Of a stretch of 64,000 bases of DNA, positions 1-12,818 are shown in pieces. The stretch's first letter is position 1, and each line of letters begins with the position of its first letter. The translations under genes were made by a program, and so were the position numbers. The stretch spans positions 496,001 to 560,000 of the forward strand of contig JAQGEQ010000287.1 of assembly GCA_034620365.1 (NCBI GenBank). Direction: 5' to 3'. Origin of the DNA: Pegea sp. RAD2-039. Lineage: Eukaryota; Chordata; Thaliacea; Salpida; Salpidae. Below the pieces are notes generated by a model. It worked only from the letters and a program-made list of their open reading frames with translations. It was not told where the DNA came from and made no database searches.

Positions 1-2050
1 CATTTTACATATTTTTTAACCATTTAACTAAAAGCTCACTTTAGCATGTAATGTTATAAATCTGCTGGTTTTAAAATACACTGTCGTGAAAATAATTTAA
101 GATTTTCACGTGATTCTGATGCTATTATTACAACCAACAACATGTCAAAGCAGATAACTGTCTACTTTTGGAATTAATACTTCTAAAAAAGGTCAGTAAG
201 CAGTTTATTATTATATTAACTTTTATTTACTTGACTAATTACAAAACTTTGGGTTATTTTCACATTTTATCATTGGTTAAATCTGTTATCATTATTGTTT
301 TAAATGTATTTCATATTAACAGAGTTTTTAGAAATTAGAAGACAAAAAAGATGAAAATTTTGTCAATTGATTTCTATCAATATGTCCAAATGTTTTAAAC
401 AAAAATAGCCGAAAACAACCAAATTAATCATTTTTTTTTGTTTAAAAACATCATCCATCAATCTTTACTATCATTAGTTTAGATGCAAATATTATTCAAG
501 TTCTGACGTATAAACTTACTTGCTTTAACAAACTATTTTTGAACGAATAAGATTTACAAAATGATAAAAATAAAGCGCAGCTTGTGAATGTAGTACGACA
601 CCTAATGTTGGTTTTTATTTCTATATAAATTTCTTCTTTGATAATGATCAACTAAAGCATATATTTTAATTGATATATCACTAATTGAGTTTACAGTAAT
701 TAAACAAATAAACAAAAAATTATTACTTAAATTATGTTTCAATAATAAAGTAATGTTGAATAGATTCAAATAATAAAAACGGTTTGAAAATTATAACTCT
801 TTTGATTATTAAAAGATTACCCAAATATAGTGGCAACTAAAATTTATTCTATAAAAGAATAACTAGCATATATATAATATTTAGAGAGTTTTGTTTAAAA
901 TCTTATTCTATATTAATTTATCTTATGAATGACATTATCTTTACATATGTTAAAAAGAAAGAAAAAATAGACATGAGAATTTGAAAACATTACAAGGCAA
1001 TATAAAACAAATGTATTAATCAGAGGCAATTGTTGTATGAATTTGCAATTTATGTCTAACATTTCTTGCTCTTTAAATATATAAAAATTATTTATCAAAA
1101 ATGTATAAGAGAAATTACATTAAATTTAATTTTATGGGTGTGTTTTGACTTTAAAATTGCTTTTATGATTATATAAACAAACAATTTAGTAAAGTATATT
1201 AGATTTCACAAGTATATTTTATAAATTATGTAACGTGCTTATGAACAACTAAATAGCCATAAATGTTACTGGCTATAAATAGAGAAAACATAATTGTTTT
1301 CTAATATACTATTTTAAAATCAAAAGTTAATAAAATTATTTTTAGAGCTTATTACATTTGAATTATAAAATTGTGTATAAATATAATCGTGATTTGCTTT
1401 AATCCACAAACAATGAATCCTTATTATTTAACGTATTTTGCAAACATTAAAATTCTTGAAACAAAAGTGATTTATCAAAGCTTTCTCTAATTGATTACCA
1501 AGCTTCAAAATATTCCAGAAGCAATATAAAGAAATCATTTGACTAACTTGCGAAAGAAGTATTTTAAGAAAATCTGACTCGAACAAAAATGTTCTTTAAT
1601 GCGGTTTGCTAAAAAATAGATAATTTAAAATAAATGAATTATTTTTGTAATCGCAGAATTTTTTTTCTTTACAAATTAAAATTTTTCCAACAAACAATTT
1701 GATTGAAAATTTATTTATTGCAACCTCAAACATATTTAAAAGCATACTAAAAAGTTTAATAAAAACATATCTTGAAAAATCAATAAAACTAGAATTATGA
1801 CACATCAAGTAATATAGTTATGTTAATCTTACAAATATATCCTTCAAAAACAAATCTAGCATGAATTGAAAAAATCTTTAATTTGCTTTAAAAATCATAC
1901 AAAAACTAAACAATTCAAAATTAGTTTTATAAGAATTAAATCTTTTAGCTTACAAATTTTATGTTTCACAGTTAAAGTGATTTTGAACTTGGAGCATATA
2001 CACTATTAACTTGATTTATTTCAATATAAATTTATGATTTAGAAATCTGT
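1..2050. other. AT-rich stretch, no gene seen
   Basis: Long A/T runs with stops in all frames. The short open frames here are low-complexity and rich in Phe, Ile, Asn and Lys. No exon with convincing splice sites, RNA gene or repeat array was found. It may hold upstream exons of the plus-strand candidate that ends at 2824. Confidence 0.5.
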
Positions 2051-2052
2051 AG

Positions 2053-2824
2053 CAAAAGAAATGTTCTGAAAAAGTTTCTGAAGCAGTATTTTGAACAATT
2101 GGTAAAAAATAGAAAAAAAATACAGGTATTTGTTAAAAAGATTATAGAGAGAGAAACTAATAAGTACTACATAAGCATCCCTTGGTAAAACGTTTTAAAA
2201 AATACTTGAAACTGACAGGTAAGTAGATGAAGCTTTCATTTTAAAATAATCGGTATACTCAAGTAGAATGTTTCGAGAAGTATTTTAGATAGATTTTAAC
2301 TAAGATGCAACTACTTAATAATTTGAGTTTCGAAGTCACTTTGGGGTTTAGCTTTTTAAAAAATCTTCAACCAACTTTACAGTAAACATCAACAGAAGTC
2401 TGAATAATAACTAAATAGTAATTGTTCAGTAAATATTTCAAAGAAATTTTACAATAATTGAAACATCTATTGTTAATTAGTGATTATTGGATAAATAAAT
2501 AAAAACATCAGACATAATGAAAAATTATATAAAGATCGTTTCAGTATAAGTAAGGTTTATAATAAACAAACTCATTAGATTTCTAGTTTAAGAGTGGCTG
2601 AGGAGAAACCTTCCTATTTTTATAGGACTTTTGTGGTGTAAGCAGAAATGTATACGGTAATAACTACTACTAAAAGAAAGTAAGATATTTGATGTACTTA
2701 ATTTTACAGAACTACAATAACTCGCGATGAAACAGGTTTGTCATCTCAAACAGCTTCAAAAGTTGGAGTAAAAGTTAGATTCTTAAGTCAACTTTTAAAT
2801 GAAACATTAGCCGAGCTGTATTAG
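2053..2824 (+). CDS. candidate 3' exons of an unknown small gene (plus strand)
   Basis: I do not recognise this protein. Three pieces join in frame: an exon ending at 2218 before a strong GTAAGT donor (residues KHPLVKRFKKYLKLT), an exon at 2626-2656, and a last exon at 2710-2824 ending in TAG (it begins TTITRDETG and ends LLNETLAELY). Both splice junctions keep phase. Upstream, 2053-2188 is open for 44 codons in another frame (Lys-rich, begins KRNVLKKFLKQYF), which would need a frameshift or another splice to connect. The product would be basic, with no membrane segment. Its last 18 bp overlap the end of the minus-strand candidate at 2807-5286. The start is not seen. It could be a decayed gene. 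Confidence 0.3.
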
Positions 2825-5286
2825 GTGGAAATTTGATTCTTTTACGATTGTTTTTCTTAAAATGACTGACGTATTACAGCAGTAAAAGTCTAACTTGAAA
2901 CAGCTACTTTAAAGATAGAATGGTGTTTTTTCTGAACTTTCAATTAAATTGACTAAAGCACTAAACAGTTTTTTGTAGTGTATGCTTTCATACAGATTTA
3001 AAAAGAATTAAAAATGAGTTCATACCACTTTTTTTGAAGTTACTACAGAAGCTGATTGAACAGTTGTAATCTCTTCAGCTGCTTGATAACAGTTTTCGCA
3101 GATATCCACCGATTTATGTGACCTAAAAAATGATAGTTTGAAAATATTCAAAAATTAAAAAAAAAAAAAAAAAAGAAAAAAACGTTGAAGAGACTAAAAT
3201 AAATTATTATTCATGATAAAAAAAATTAGAAAATCGTCGATAGTTTTTAATTTCAGGTACTTCAAAGTATTCCTAAAAGTCGTTATTCTTTAAACACAAT
3301 CTCTGTTTTATCTCTTTTTCAGTAGATTCTGAAACACTTCAGATATACTTGAAAGTATTGAAGGTAGCTAAAGTCTGATGAATGCAAGCAAACGACTTTT
3401 TACACTCAACGTATGTTACTTTATATGAAGGTCAACCTAAAACCTACTGTGCAACTCTAATAAAGATTTCATTCGTTTCAAATTTCACTTTGTTAAAAAC
3501 TTGAAACACTGATGTATTTTGCGTTAAATACAAGTTTTAATAAACTTTGAAGTGTAAAATTAACATGAAGCAAAAGAAAACAGTAAATTATTCATATCAA
3601 TAACAATATTTTTATAATTTAAGTTTAAAATTTGGATTTTTAAAATTTGTTTTAGCTTTTTTTCAGATAAATAAAATTGTCTCGTCAAGTTTTGAATGAC
3701 TTTAGAATTAGAATTTATTACTAAGGCTTAAAAGTCCTAAGGATCAGTTTTTGAAAAGTAAACAAACAGATTTACTCAGAAATTTAAAACTCTATTAATA
3801 GTTATTTTAACTAAAGCCCAAAAAGTATTGATTTGTTTATAATATAATGTAATAAAACCAATTTAGTGTTCATTATAAGTTAGTACATGATACAAGACTT
3901 TTATTTATTATCTAAGATAAAAATGAAGCAAAATCATTCAAGTTATTAATGTTAAGCTCATCTAAAACTCAACCAACTTCTTAATTTCGGTCGCTAACAA
4001 AATCATGAATAATTTGAACGATTCAAATTTGGTTCAGCTCCAATAAATTTATATCAAATAATTTTTAAATGCTAATAAGAACCAAGTTTAGAAATATATT
4101 TGACAGTCGAAATAAAAAGCAACTAAAAATTGTAGACATTATATATTTTAAATATTTTTAAAAGAATTAAACTTCATAATTGCAAAATAGTGTATAAATC
4201 AAAAAAAATTACCCTATTAGAAAACTTTTGTCACATTTTAAGCAATCTTTTCTTGGGATAGCTTCTGCTTCAGTATCTGAAAACAAGTTTGTTATGTTTT
4301 GATATGATTTCATTGTATATAGCTTCATCTATTTACAAGCATTATATTTTATCAATATTTATGTTACTTTGTAAGGCTTTTTAAAATAATAACATACTTA
4401 TTAGCCAACGCTAGTTTTGCTGATGTAATAATTTTAATAACGGAATATTTATTATATTTTATAAAAAGATATTCAAAAAATCTTATCATAAAGTTTTTAA
4501 TCACCATAAACTCTTACAGGAAAAATATTTAATACTAAACAATCAATTTTTAGTTTAAAAGGGTTAATGCGTGGAAAAACTGATAAGAATTCAAAGTTTA
4601 ACGAAATTTCATTAGTCATATGATAATATTTTTAAAAACATCAAAAGATATTTTCGCAAAATTTGTTTTGGTTTAACAAACAAACTTTCTATTCAAGAAT
4701 ACATTGCTAATACTTTTTACATTAGAAATAAAAGATAAAAATTTATAAAAATCAAAAATAGATTGTCAATAATCGTTAAAATCTTTAAACACATGTCACT
4801 AAAAAGTTAAATGAAAAACATAAAAGCAAATAAAACAAAACTATCCAAAAATTATTTTATGTCAATAAAAAAATGAGTCAAAAACAGCTGTTTATTTTCA
4901 GCTTGAAATAGGTATTAGATTTCGAATAAAATTGAATTCTACCTGATTCATTCCCTATAGATTAAGTTAGACTTGAGCTGAAATGAAAGCTATTGTAGGT
5001 TTCAAAAAAAACTTTCACAAGTAGAAAGCAGAATTTCAAAAAAAAAAATGAACAACTCAAACTTTTTAAACAATAAAAGTCACAACCATCTCATTTACAA
5101 AGCTTTACCAGTTGATTTTCCTTTCAATAAACTTATATGAAATTTGAAATTTTTTAAAATTTTAAAAATCAATTTTAAACAGAAATAAAAGTGCAAGCAA
5201 ATGCAAAAAAATAGAACAAAAGTTAAAAAAAGAAACTAACTAATAGAAGTTGTAATCCAATCTCCTTCATTTAGAGAAGAATCCAT
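2807..5286 (-). CDS. candidate small gene with a CxxC...CxxC zinc-knuckle pattern
   Basis: Not a family I can name. Minus-strand exons: 5241-5286 (ATG at 5286), 4213-4276, 3029-3122, and more tentatively 2895-2931 and 2807-2865 (stop TAA). All phases agree, giving about 99 residues. The protein starts MDSSLNEGDWITTSI. Residues 26-50 carry CLKC and, 16 residues later, CENC, a spacing that suits one zinc ion. CxxCxxxF resembles the start of a FYVE finger, but the central HHCR part is missing. The first three exons look coding. The last two are fitted by frame only. The gene could be a short zinc-ribbon protein or part of a longer one. Confidence 0.42.
3155..3182. repeat. poly(A) tract
   Basis: A nearly pure A run about 27 bp long, inside intron 2 of the minus-strand candidate. 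No mobile element body is recognisable next to it. Confidence 0.6.
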
Positions 5287-5299
5287 TTTTATCAAACAC

Positions 5300-5820
5300 T
5301 TTATTAAAAGAATCCAAGTATAAGTAATCTGTTAATTTATTAATAAAGCTATTTTTAATCAATATTGATTGTTAAGGAAATACTAATGGTTAAATCTCAT
5401 AAGTACTAAACAAACTAGAACTTTACATATTAATATGTTTATAAAATAGATGTACTTACCAATCGTAAAACGTAACAAAAAGTTAAAAAGAAATTTTTCT
5501 CTAAATTTTTTCTTTATTTATAATATAGCTTTTCACGCTTCAATGCATCTATGGTGTCAGCAATAAAAACAAAAAAGCAACCAAATAAAGTATTTTATAT
5601 GAAAGCAAAATAATCCAAACTATCTTTTCACTACATAAAAATGGTTATTTTGATAACAAAAGAAAGAAAGTAGATATATTTAAGTTATAATAAAAAGTTT
5701 TTGAATCAAATAATCAAAAACAAAGCATTAACTGCTAACAAAAGCAGGCTGAACATTGTTGAGGTTAATTCTGTGACTATCACCTAAAAGTAAAAGCTGA
5801 AATTAATCAGCGGAAGTAAA
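5300..5820. other. AT-rich stretch, nothing seen
   Basis: Simple A/T-rich sequence upstream of the ATG at 5286. It should contain that candidate's promoter, but no recognisable motif was found. Confidence 0.4.
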
Positions 5821-5829
5821 ACTAATTAA

Positions 5830-6450
5830 ACTTTACCAGCTGATCGTATTCAGATTCGTAAACGCAAAAAAGAAACAAACCTGAAACTTTTATTAGTTGC
5901 AACCATAGCAAAGATAATATGAAAAAAGATTACGACTAACACTGCAGTTGTAGAACAGTATTTAGTACAAGCTGAAGCAATGCTGACCGCGCCATGAAAA
6001 ATAATAAAAAGAAAAATTTGAGGAACAATTTTGTCATCGTGAAGTCTCGACTCCCTGTGGAGAACCTCTTCCAACAATCTTTATACTACCTATAGCGGCG
6101 ATGTTAAAGAACGCTTCTACCGTAAATTGATCTCACAGCGTTGGGAAAAAGAACAGCAAAGTAACAAACCTTTCGTTTATTTTCTTCACACAGACTGTTC
6201 AAAATTACGTTCAGCTACCAGCGGGAAGCCAGTTTTTCTCAGTGTTCACTCAGGTTAGCTGTACTTTTGAGACCTGCATTTTACTTTCAAGCCTTATAAA
6301 CTCTTCAAAATTAAGCAACTGCTGGTGGTTTTATTCTAAGAACTTTACTAGCTTCGTATTTCAAGCTGCAGCTTAAGCAGCCGACTTGACAAATAGGGAA
6401 GCTGTCCATTCTATTTAATGCAATCTGGCCCTTTGTTATTTCACACTTTT
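5830..6450. other. GC-raised, coding-like island
   Basis: Base composition rises clearly above the flanks. On the plus strand 6043-6258 is open for 71 codons without an ATG (includes VKERFYRKLISQRWEKEQQ). A second frame is open over roughly 6010-6120. On the minus strand there is a signal-peptide-like start near 6042 (MTKLFLKFFFLLFF), followed by possible small exons at about 5847-5890. The pieces do not combine into one gene. A decayed gene or mobile-element fragment is the likeliest reading. No family was recognised. Confidence 0.35.
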
Positions 6451-9400
6451 GTCAAAACTAATTTTATAGTAAGTAATAGTTGAGCTGCTTATATGGATTT
6501 TTAAAACAAGTAACTTGTTTATTTCTGACAGCTTTACTAATAGTTTGTTTATATTAGTACAAAGTTTATTTTTCTTCAAACTATGAATAACATCATATCA
6601 ACAACTTGGATAAAACTCACATAATAATTTGAACATCAAAACGATAAAAGTGTTCTGCTAGAAAAACACCACTCAAAAAATCAAAAATTTAAGTTTAGTT
6701 TACTTCATCTTTTCATTTTTGTTAACTAAACTTTAAAAAGTGTCAAAACATAATAATAATTCTTGAAAATTTACTTAAATAACTTAAACAAGCATTAACT
6801 TATTTTTTATTCTAAAATACTTTGTTAAAATCTCATTTTCATTTATTGATACTAACGCAGAAACAGGTTAAGATATACGAATCGATTAGTCGTAAATTAG
6901 AAGGTATAATATTCCTCAGAGGCTCAAAGAACACAATGTGTTTGTCATTAGAAAGAAAAAAGCTTATTAGGTTATGAACAAATGATGATTATTCAAAAAA
7001 ACACTCAAGTTCTGTGCTATTAATTATCTAATAGATCATTGTGCTCACTAGTTCAAAACAATTAACAGCAGTTTCTTTTTATCTAATTAAATCATTGTTT
7101 CTTTCTGAATTTTTTGATGCCACAGATCTCATCTCTTAACTGTTAACCAACAAATAGCTCTTAAGAAGAGTGAAAAAATTAAAAAAGTTCTTAAAATAAA
7201 GTGCTATGTAACTCATTTTACAATAGATCAAGTCTATCTAAAAAGTTTATAAACATATCTCTATAAGTTATGAAAGAAAATTTTACTTATCGTGCTCAAA
7301 GTATTTATATAGAAAATAAAAAAATCCAAAGAGAAAAAAGGAAAAAAAAAAGATATTTATAAGTAAAAGACTACTCTCTCACAGAGGCTTGGTTAACACA
7401 AGAATTTCCTCATTAAGCTATAAAGTTTGACATCATTAAATGTTTGATGTTTTCCAGGGACTAAAAGATGCCTGGTTTTGTTATAAGTAAAGTGCATTCA
7501 CATAGGTGCATACATGTCTGATAGTAAAGGGAGGTAGAATAGTGTCTGGTTACAATCACCTTGTGCTTCACAGTGAGCGAGCTGTCAGCAAAGGTCTGTT
7601 ATGAAACAATGGAAATTTTATGAAGGAATGAGCATTTATAGCTCACTTTTTAAGCTTCAATACCAATCAAGAAACTACTCGATTGATAGTATCAGTTTAC
7701 ATTACTTATAATATTATTATGATCTTCAGAAATAATATTAAGTGTCACAGCTTACATTTTATTTAAGATTATTACAAATAAAAGACTTCTTAATTTTATA
7801 AAAACATTGCTAGTTATTTTAAAGTTTCACAATTTTATTAAAATTTTTGTTGTAAATAAAAATGAAATTTACAGAGGCTATAATTTGAAGAAATCATTAT
7901 TTATTATTCAAAGGAGTTAAAACTACCTATAACACCAACTTGATAAGATAAAAGACTTGCTATAATTTCATTATTTTTTAAACTCTTAAACTGATTTTTA
8001 TAAATCGAAACACTATGAACAATAAATCTATAAATAAGTGTATATTTAGTAGTCGTTGTGAAAACTAAAGTTAATAGGATTACAAGGAGAGCCTTTGTAT
8101 TTATTCGTAATCACTTTGATTTAATAACTATGATTTAATTTCATTTAACAAAAAAGTTACTATAAGAATATTTTAATGTGATTTTTTTTCTTTAGCTATG
8201 TTGTTAGAACTTGAGATTAAACTATAATAACTGAAAATTGATCAATAGTAGTTTACGATTTATTCTTATTCAACAACGAATTGCTTAGACTTAAAAATTG
8301 CTTTCTATGATGTATATTTTACTTTATTCTGATTAAAAAGTTTATAGTGTTTTAACTACGGTTAAAGAAATAACCACTTCTATATACAATAAGAGTTCAA
8401 AATGTAATTATTAGTAACTAAATTTACCTAACATTGGTTAACTTTATTTCATAATTCAATAAACTTGTTACACGTATTTTCATAACAATAATAATATAGA
8501 AGATTTAAAAAACAAATTGCAATAATATAAACTAGTTAAAAGTATTAAGAAAATATTCTCAGGTAAAACTTTATTAAAAGGTGAACAATAATCTCATTTA
8601 CAAAACTTACTCTTATTGAAATTTATCAAAAAATTAGCAATTCAATAGAGTTTTAATAACGTTTCAAAACCTCTCTCGGTTGTAAAAAACTACAACCTTC
8701 ATTTTATAATGCTAAAGTATTTTTAAGATGGCTTGTTTTCCAAACATTCAAATAATAATATTATTTATTTATGAGCAGAATAAAAATGTTGTTAGATTTT
8801 ATGTTTTCAATATAAGTCATTATTATGTTGCTATACAGTTTGAAGTCATCATTTAATGAAAGCTTTTACTGTTACAGGTTATGTAATGACTTTTTTTAAA
8901 TCTTTATTCGTATCAACAAATTTAATTTTTATTTTGCATATAGTCACATAAACAGCCGCTTATTCATTTCTTACAAAACGGTGTTATTGTACAAGGTATA
9001 CCTTAAATGTTTACAATAAATATAAAGCCATAACGCATAGCTATAAACATTAGTTATCAAATTACATTCTAATTTCTATTAATTATGCAATGATTACTAA
9101 AAGTCATACAAATTTACTTAGTTAAAACCCACTCAGGGTTATTGGTTTTTGAGCTTACTAACAATATGGCTTAAATAAAAACATAACTTTCAATGGTTTA
9201 TATGAAATTTAGGTTACAACAAAATAGTGATGAAGTATATCAAATTACATCCTTTATTTCAAAAATATGACGCCTATGTCCTTATCTAAATTATTTTATT
9301 AACTTTTTATTAATATTATAGGGTGAGTTATGCAATTAAACTGTTATGTTATCAATTTTATCAAAATCCTTCAAGCAAACTAACTAAAAGTACACTCAAA

Positions 9401-9590
9401 AGTTATATAGTAATATTATTCAATAACTCACTACAAACACTAAAGTACTAACCAAGTAAGAAGTAGTTAACCAAACTTCTTAATTAGCTAATATACACAA
9501 ATCAATTTCAACCAAACTTTCATAATTAACATGTCTGATAGTAATAATAGAAAAATAATAAAGATTAAAGAATACATCTAAGCTCAAACT
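6451..9590. other. AT-rich stretch with one short coding-like piece
   Basis: Mostly A/T-rich with no gene. The exception is 7506-7604 (plus), open for 32 codons behind a CACATAG acceptor-like site, including GGRIVSGYNHLVLHSERAV. It has a normal GC level, is unsupported on either side and belongs to no family I know. Confidence 0.3.
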
Positions 9591-9599
9591 TGTTACTGA

Positions 9600-9884
9600 T
9601 ATTTTGATACGCTTAATCGTTTACAGCGTATGCTGCTTATAGATAATGACCAAAGTGAATATGATTATAATGAACTTATTATAACCTAACCACTACCGGA
9701 AGCTAACCATGTTTCGATAGGTCTTATTGTAAAAACAAATCACCTTTCAACGGCTAATCTAAAAAAACAATCTAAACAAGAGGCTGCAACTGAAGAGTTG
9801 CCAAAAAACAATTGTCATTTAAGCATTTACTATACACACTATATGATAAGCAAACTGTTCTGTTATTTGAAATCAGAGGTCTAA
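9600..9884 (+). pseudogene. coding-like frame with one in-frame stop
   Basis: One frame reads 94 codons, broken only by TAA at 9687-9689. The part before reads like protein (RMLLIDNDQSEYDYNELI), as does the part after (KKQSKQEAATEELPKNN). A CAG acceptor-like site lies at about 9622. It is unrecognised. It may be a dead exon, or two unrelated chance frames. Confidence 0.22.
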
Positions 9885-10149
9885 ATACAACATGTTACTG
9901 TAAAGTTAATTTAAAATAAATTGAATAAAATAAAATAATTGGTTAGTGATGTTTCTCAATGTTTGCAATTACTTTTGCAAAACAAAAGTAATTTTGCTTT
10001 TGAAATTGTAATTTTCACTTACGTAAGACATTTTTATGAAAATTACTAATAAAAAACTAGACGTTAAAACGCACTTCTTAACTAGACTGAATTTATTGAA
10101 GCAGCTTACTAAGAGATCATTGTGATGGTATGCCAATTGATTTGTGAAA

Positions 10150-10450
10150 CCTGTAGCGTACCACAAGTCAGAGTGTTTACACCCTTCCTATCAAGGGTCT
10201 TCCTAACTATCCAATATCAGGTGTTGGAGCCGGTGAATAGGTAGGTAAGTGCTTATACTACACTCGAGCATTGGTTGCCATGGACAGCAGCTTCAAGCTC
10301 CATCTCTCTCTCTTGTAGAAGCCCAAAAAAGGTGGTGCTTATGAGACATGTACAACGCTTGTTGATGCGCGTGCATTACACACACACGTATACTGAGATG
10401 TGATTCCCAAAAATAGTTGAAAGTAGTTGTTTAGGAATGATGAAAATCGA
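10150..10450. other. GC-rich island, possible old repeat
   Basis: This 300-bp block is far richer in G+C than its surroundings. It includes a CT run near 10303, a short CA repeat near 10380, and a plus-strand frame at 10245-10403 open for 52 codons (includes HWLPWTAASSSISLSCRS). On the minus strand 9969-10166 is also open, but starts at TTG. No terminal repeats or target-site duplication were seen. The abrupt composition change suggests an inserted repeat. Confidence 0.35.
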
Positions 10451-12330
10451 TTTCTGGTAAGCTCAATCTTCTTTAATTTTGCAAATGACTTCAATTGGAC
10501 CGGTGCGTTTTTAATTGAAGAGTCTTTGTCTCAAGTAGAAGAGAATTCAGGAATAAGAATAGCTACTAATAGATAAAAAGCTTTACTCCAATTCGATAGC
10601 TAAATCTTCAACTAAATTAACTTAATGACAACTTAACCATTTAGCGGCTAGAAGCAAATAAAAACATTTAAATAAAACATCACAAGTGGCACGAAACTTC
10701 AATCTTTAAATAATAAAATCAAATAAGTGATGTCACTGAAAATACCTACAGTTCAAGGAGTTGAAAAAAAGTTTGAAATTGAAAACTTAAGTAATAGATT
10801 GTTTACTATTCTATAAAATGAAATTAAGTAAAATTTCGGTGTTTACCAGATTGATATTTGTAAATATGAATAAAATTGTAATTTCAGTATTTGAGGCATA
10901 AAGATTTTATTAAAAGTATATTGTTCAGTTTGGTAAACAAAATTCATAATTCAGTTATGCAACACAAAAACAATAAAAAAATCACAGAAAAAAACAAAAA
11001 CACATTCCAATGCACATTTTTATATATCGTCATTGTTCAAAACTGTATGATACCTTTTGCATAAAGATCAAATGATTTCAGACAAAGTATAGAAAAAAAC
11101 CTTTAAAATGATAAATAATGTTAGCAATTTTAAATATTATCCACTAGTGATCAATTTTCAAAACAGTTTTATAAACAAGTTACATTATTCTAGTCCTGCT
11201 GGTTTGATGGAGGCTCATTTGATAAATCGTTTTATTTATTTCTTAAACATTATTGTCATAATTGAGCAGCATTAAATCTTTCAATTGTTAAGTATGACAG
11301 GTTTACTAGTTTTTTTTTTATAAATTTTAAGGAATTCATTTACAAGTGAATAGAAAATGCTTATAAGACAGTTTTTAGTTTTATCAAAGTAGGAGTTCGT
11401 TCACCTTCTTTCAAATGTCAGCTTTACTGTATTTTTCAGTTTCTCTACAAAATATGTCAACCAGGTGCCACAAAAGGTCTCAATGCTTTTCTGATAAAGT
11501 TCTTATAACTTTTTGAATGTTATAAATAAAACGAATTTAGGAAAAAGACCAAATAGATACATATAGTGAATAATATGTACATAAAGTAAATAACAGATGA
11601 AGTTATCACAAAATATTTTTTGAATGATTTAGTTTTATACTGTACTGGAGTTTTTTTCATTTAAAGTGAATTGTACTTAGCAAATAATAAGAATGCATAC
11701 CATCATTAGAAAACTTATAGAGTTAGAAAAGAAATATTTTAATCATAACTATTTAAAATTTTGTTTTAAGCTAAATGAATTTTTGAGCTTTTCCCTAAGC
11801 GAGTAGCTTTTATACTAAAGTTATTACAACAATAAACAAATTTTATAATTGATAACATTTTAAAACTTTACTAAAAGTTTTTAATAAAAGGTAGAAAATT
11901 TTAAACAGTTAAAACTGAGTTTGCCATATATATTTAGATCTAAAATAGCAAATAAGTCTTTAGCACTATCTACCGACAATCAATCATACAAGAAATGTGA
12001 ATAGTTTTTAGAAAAGCTTGAAAAATACAACTTTTTGCTAGAATCAACTGTAGAATCGTTTCTGTTTAGTTTGCAAAACTATCAATAAAGATTCATTGCA
12101 TGGATGATATATAAAATTGTTATTTTCAGTAAAATTACTATTATAAGAAACCACAATTGCTATATTGAAACAGAGCATTTGGTATTAATTAATAAAACTG
12201 TTTAATTAGAAAGGAACCATTTTAGATTAAGAAACTGCAAAATAAACTTTAGACAACAATGCTACTGTTGCATTATCTTGTATCATTTGTTTTTAATTAC
12301 AAATTAATCTCTGTTGCATATAAATTTTAG
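10451..12330. other. AT-rich stretch, nothing seen
   Basis: No exon-like frame, RNA gene or repeat array was found on either strand. Confidence 0.45.
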
Positions 12331-12585
12331 ATCCAATGTTTGGTAACACAGCCTGATTACCTGGAACGGCAACATCGGAGTCATGGAATTGTACATTTTC
12401 TAAATGGTTTCACTCCTATGACTTTTGCTTCTCTCGAAGAAACTACAGGTTAGTGGCACTATATAAACGGAGAAGATACTTTCTGCGTTTGTTGCCAGAT
12501 TGGTGGATTATATGTTGGCATCTTTAACGATGAGGTTGGTTTTGAACTTACACGTTTAAATCACGAAGGATTAGCAGCCAATTGA
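12331..12585 (+). pseudogene. broken cysteine-containing ORF (weakly BIR-like)
   Basis: An acceptor-like TTTTAG at 12325-12330 is followed by 85 codons in one frame, broken by TAG at 12451-12453. The first half contains DYLERQHRSHGIVHF. The second half contains NGEDTFCVCCQIGGL, then NDEVGFELTRL. The order Gly, Asp, CxxC, GGL, Asp, Glu loosely recalls a baculoviral IAP repeat. However, the zinc His and last Cys expected of that domain are not in place. GTTAGT at the break could also be a splice donor. No start codon and no flanking exon were found, so it is probably a pseudogene fragment. Confidence 0.3.
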
Positions 12586-12818
12586 CTTAATCGTTCACAT
12601 CTTAAACAAATATAGATCAAATGCTTAAATACTCCAAACAAATTACATAAAAATAAGAAATCAAAAATAAGACTTCATAATAGTAGAGAATAGTTGTTGA
12701 GATTTATTTGAAATCACAGAGGTTAATTTCAAATTTATTTTTAATGCAGTCTCGTCTTTTTATGTAGCTTTTGAGTCAAAACGAGTAAGACGACGTTAAA
12801 TTATCGAATATAAATCAT

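Noticed and set aside
3323-3363. Possible 41-bp plus-strand exon (DSETLQIYLKVLK)
   Set aside because: Acceptor and donor are present, but it is too short, stands alone and lies inside an intron of the minus-strand candidate.
6899-6973. Short plus-strand frame (includes RLKEHNVFVIRKKKAY)
   Set aside because: Only about 23 codons directly after a stop, with no partner exon. Not enough to report as a feature.
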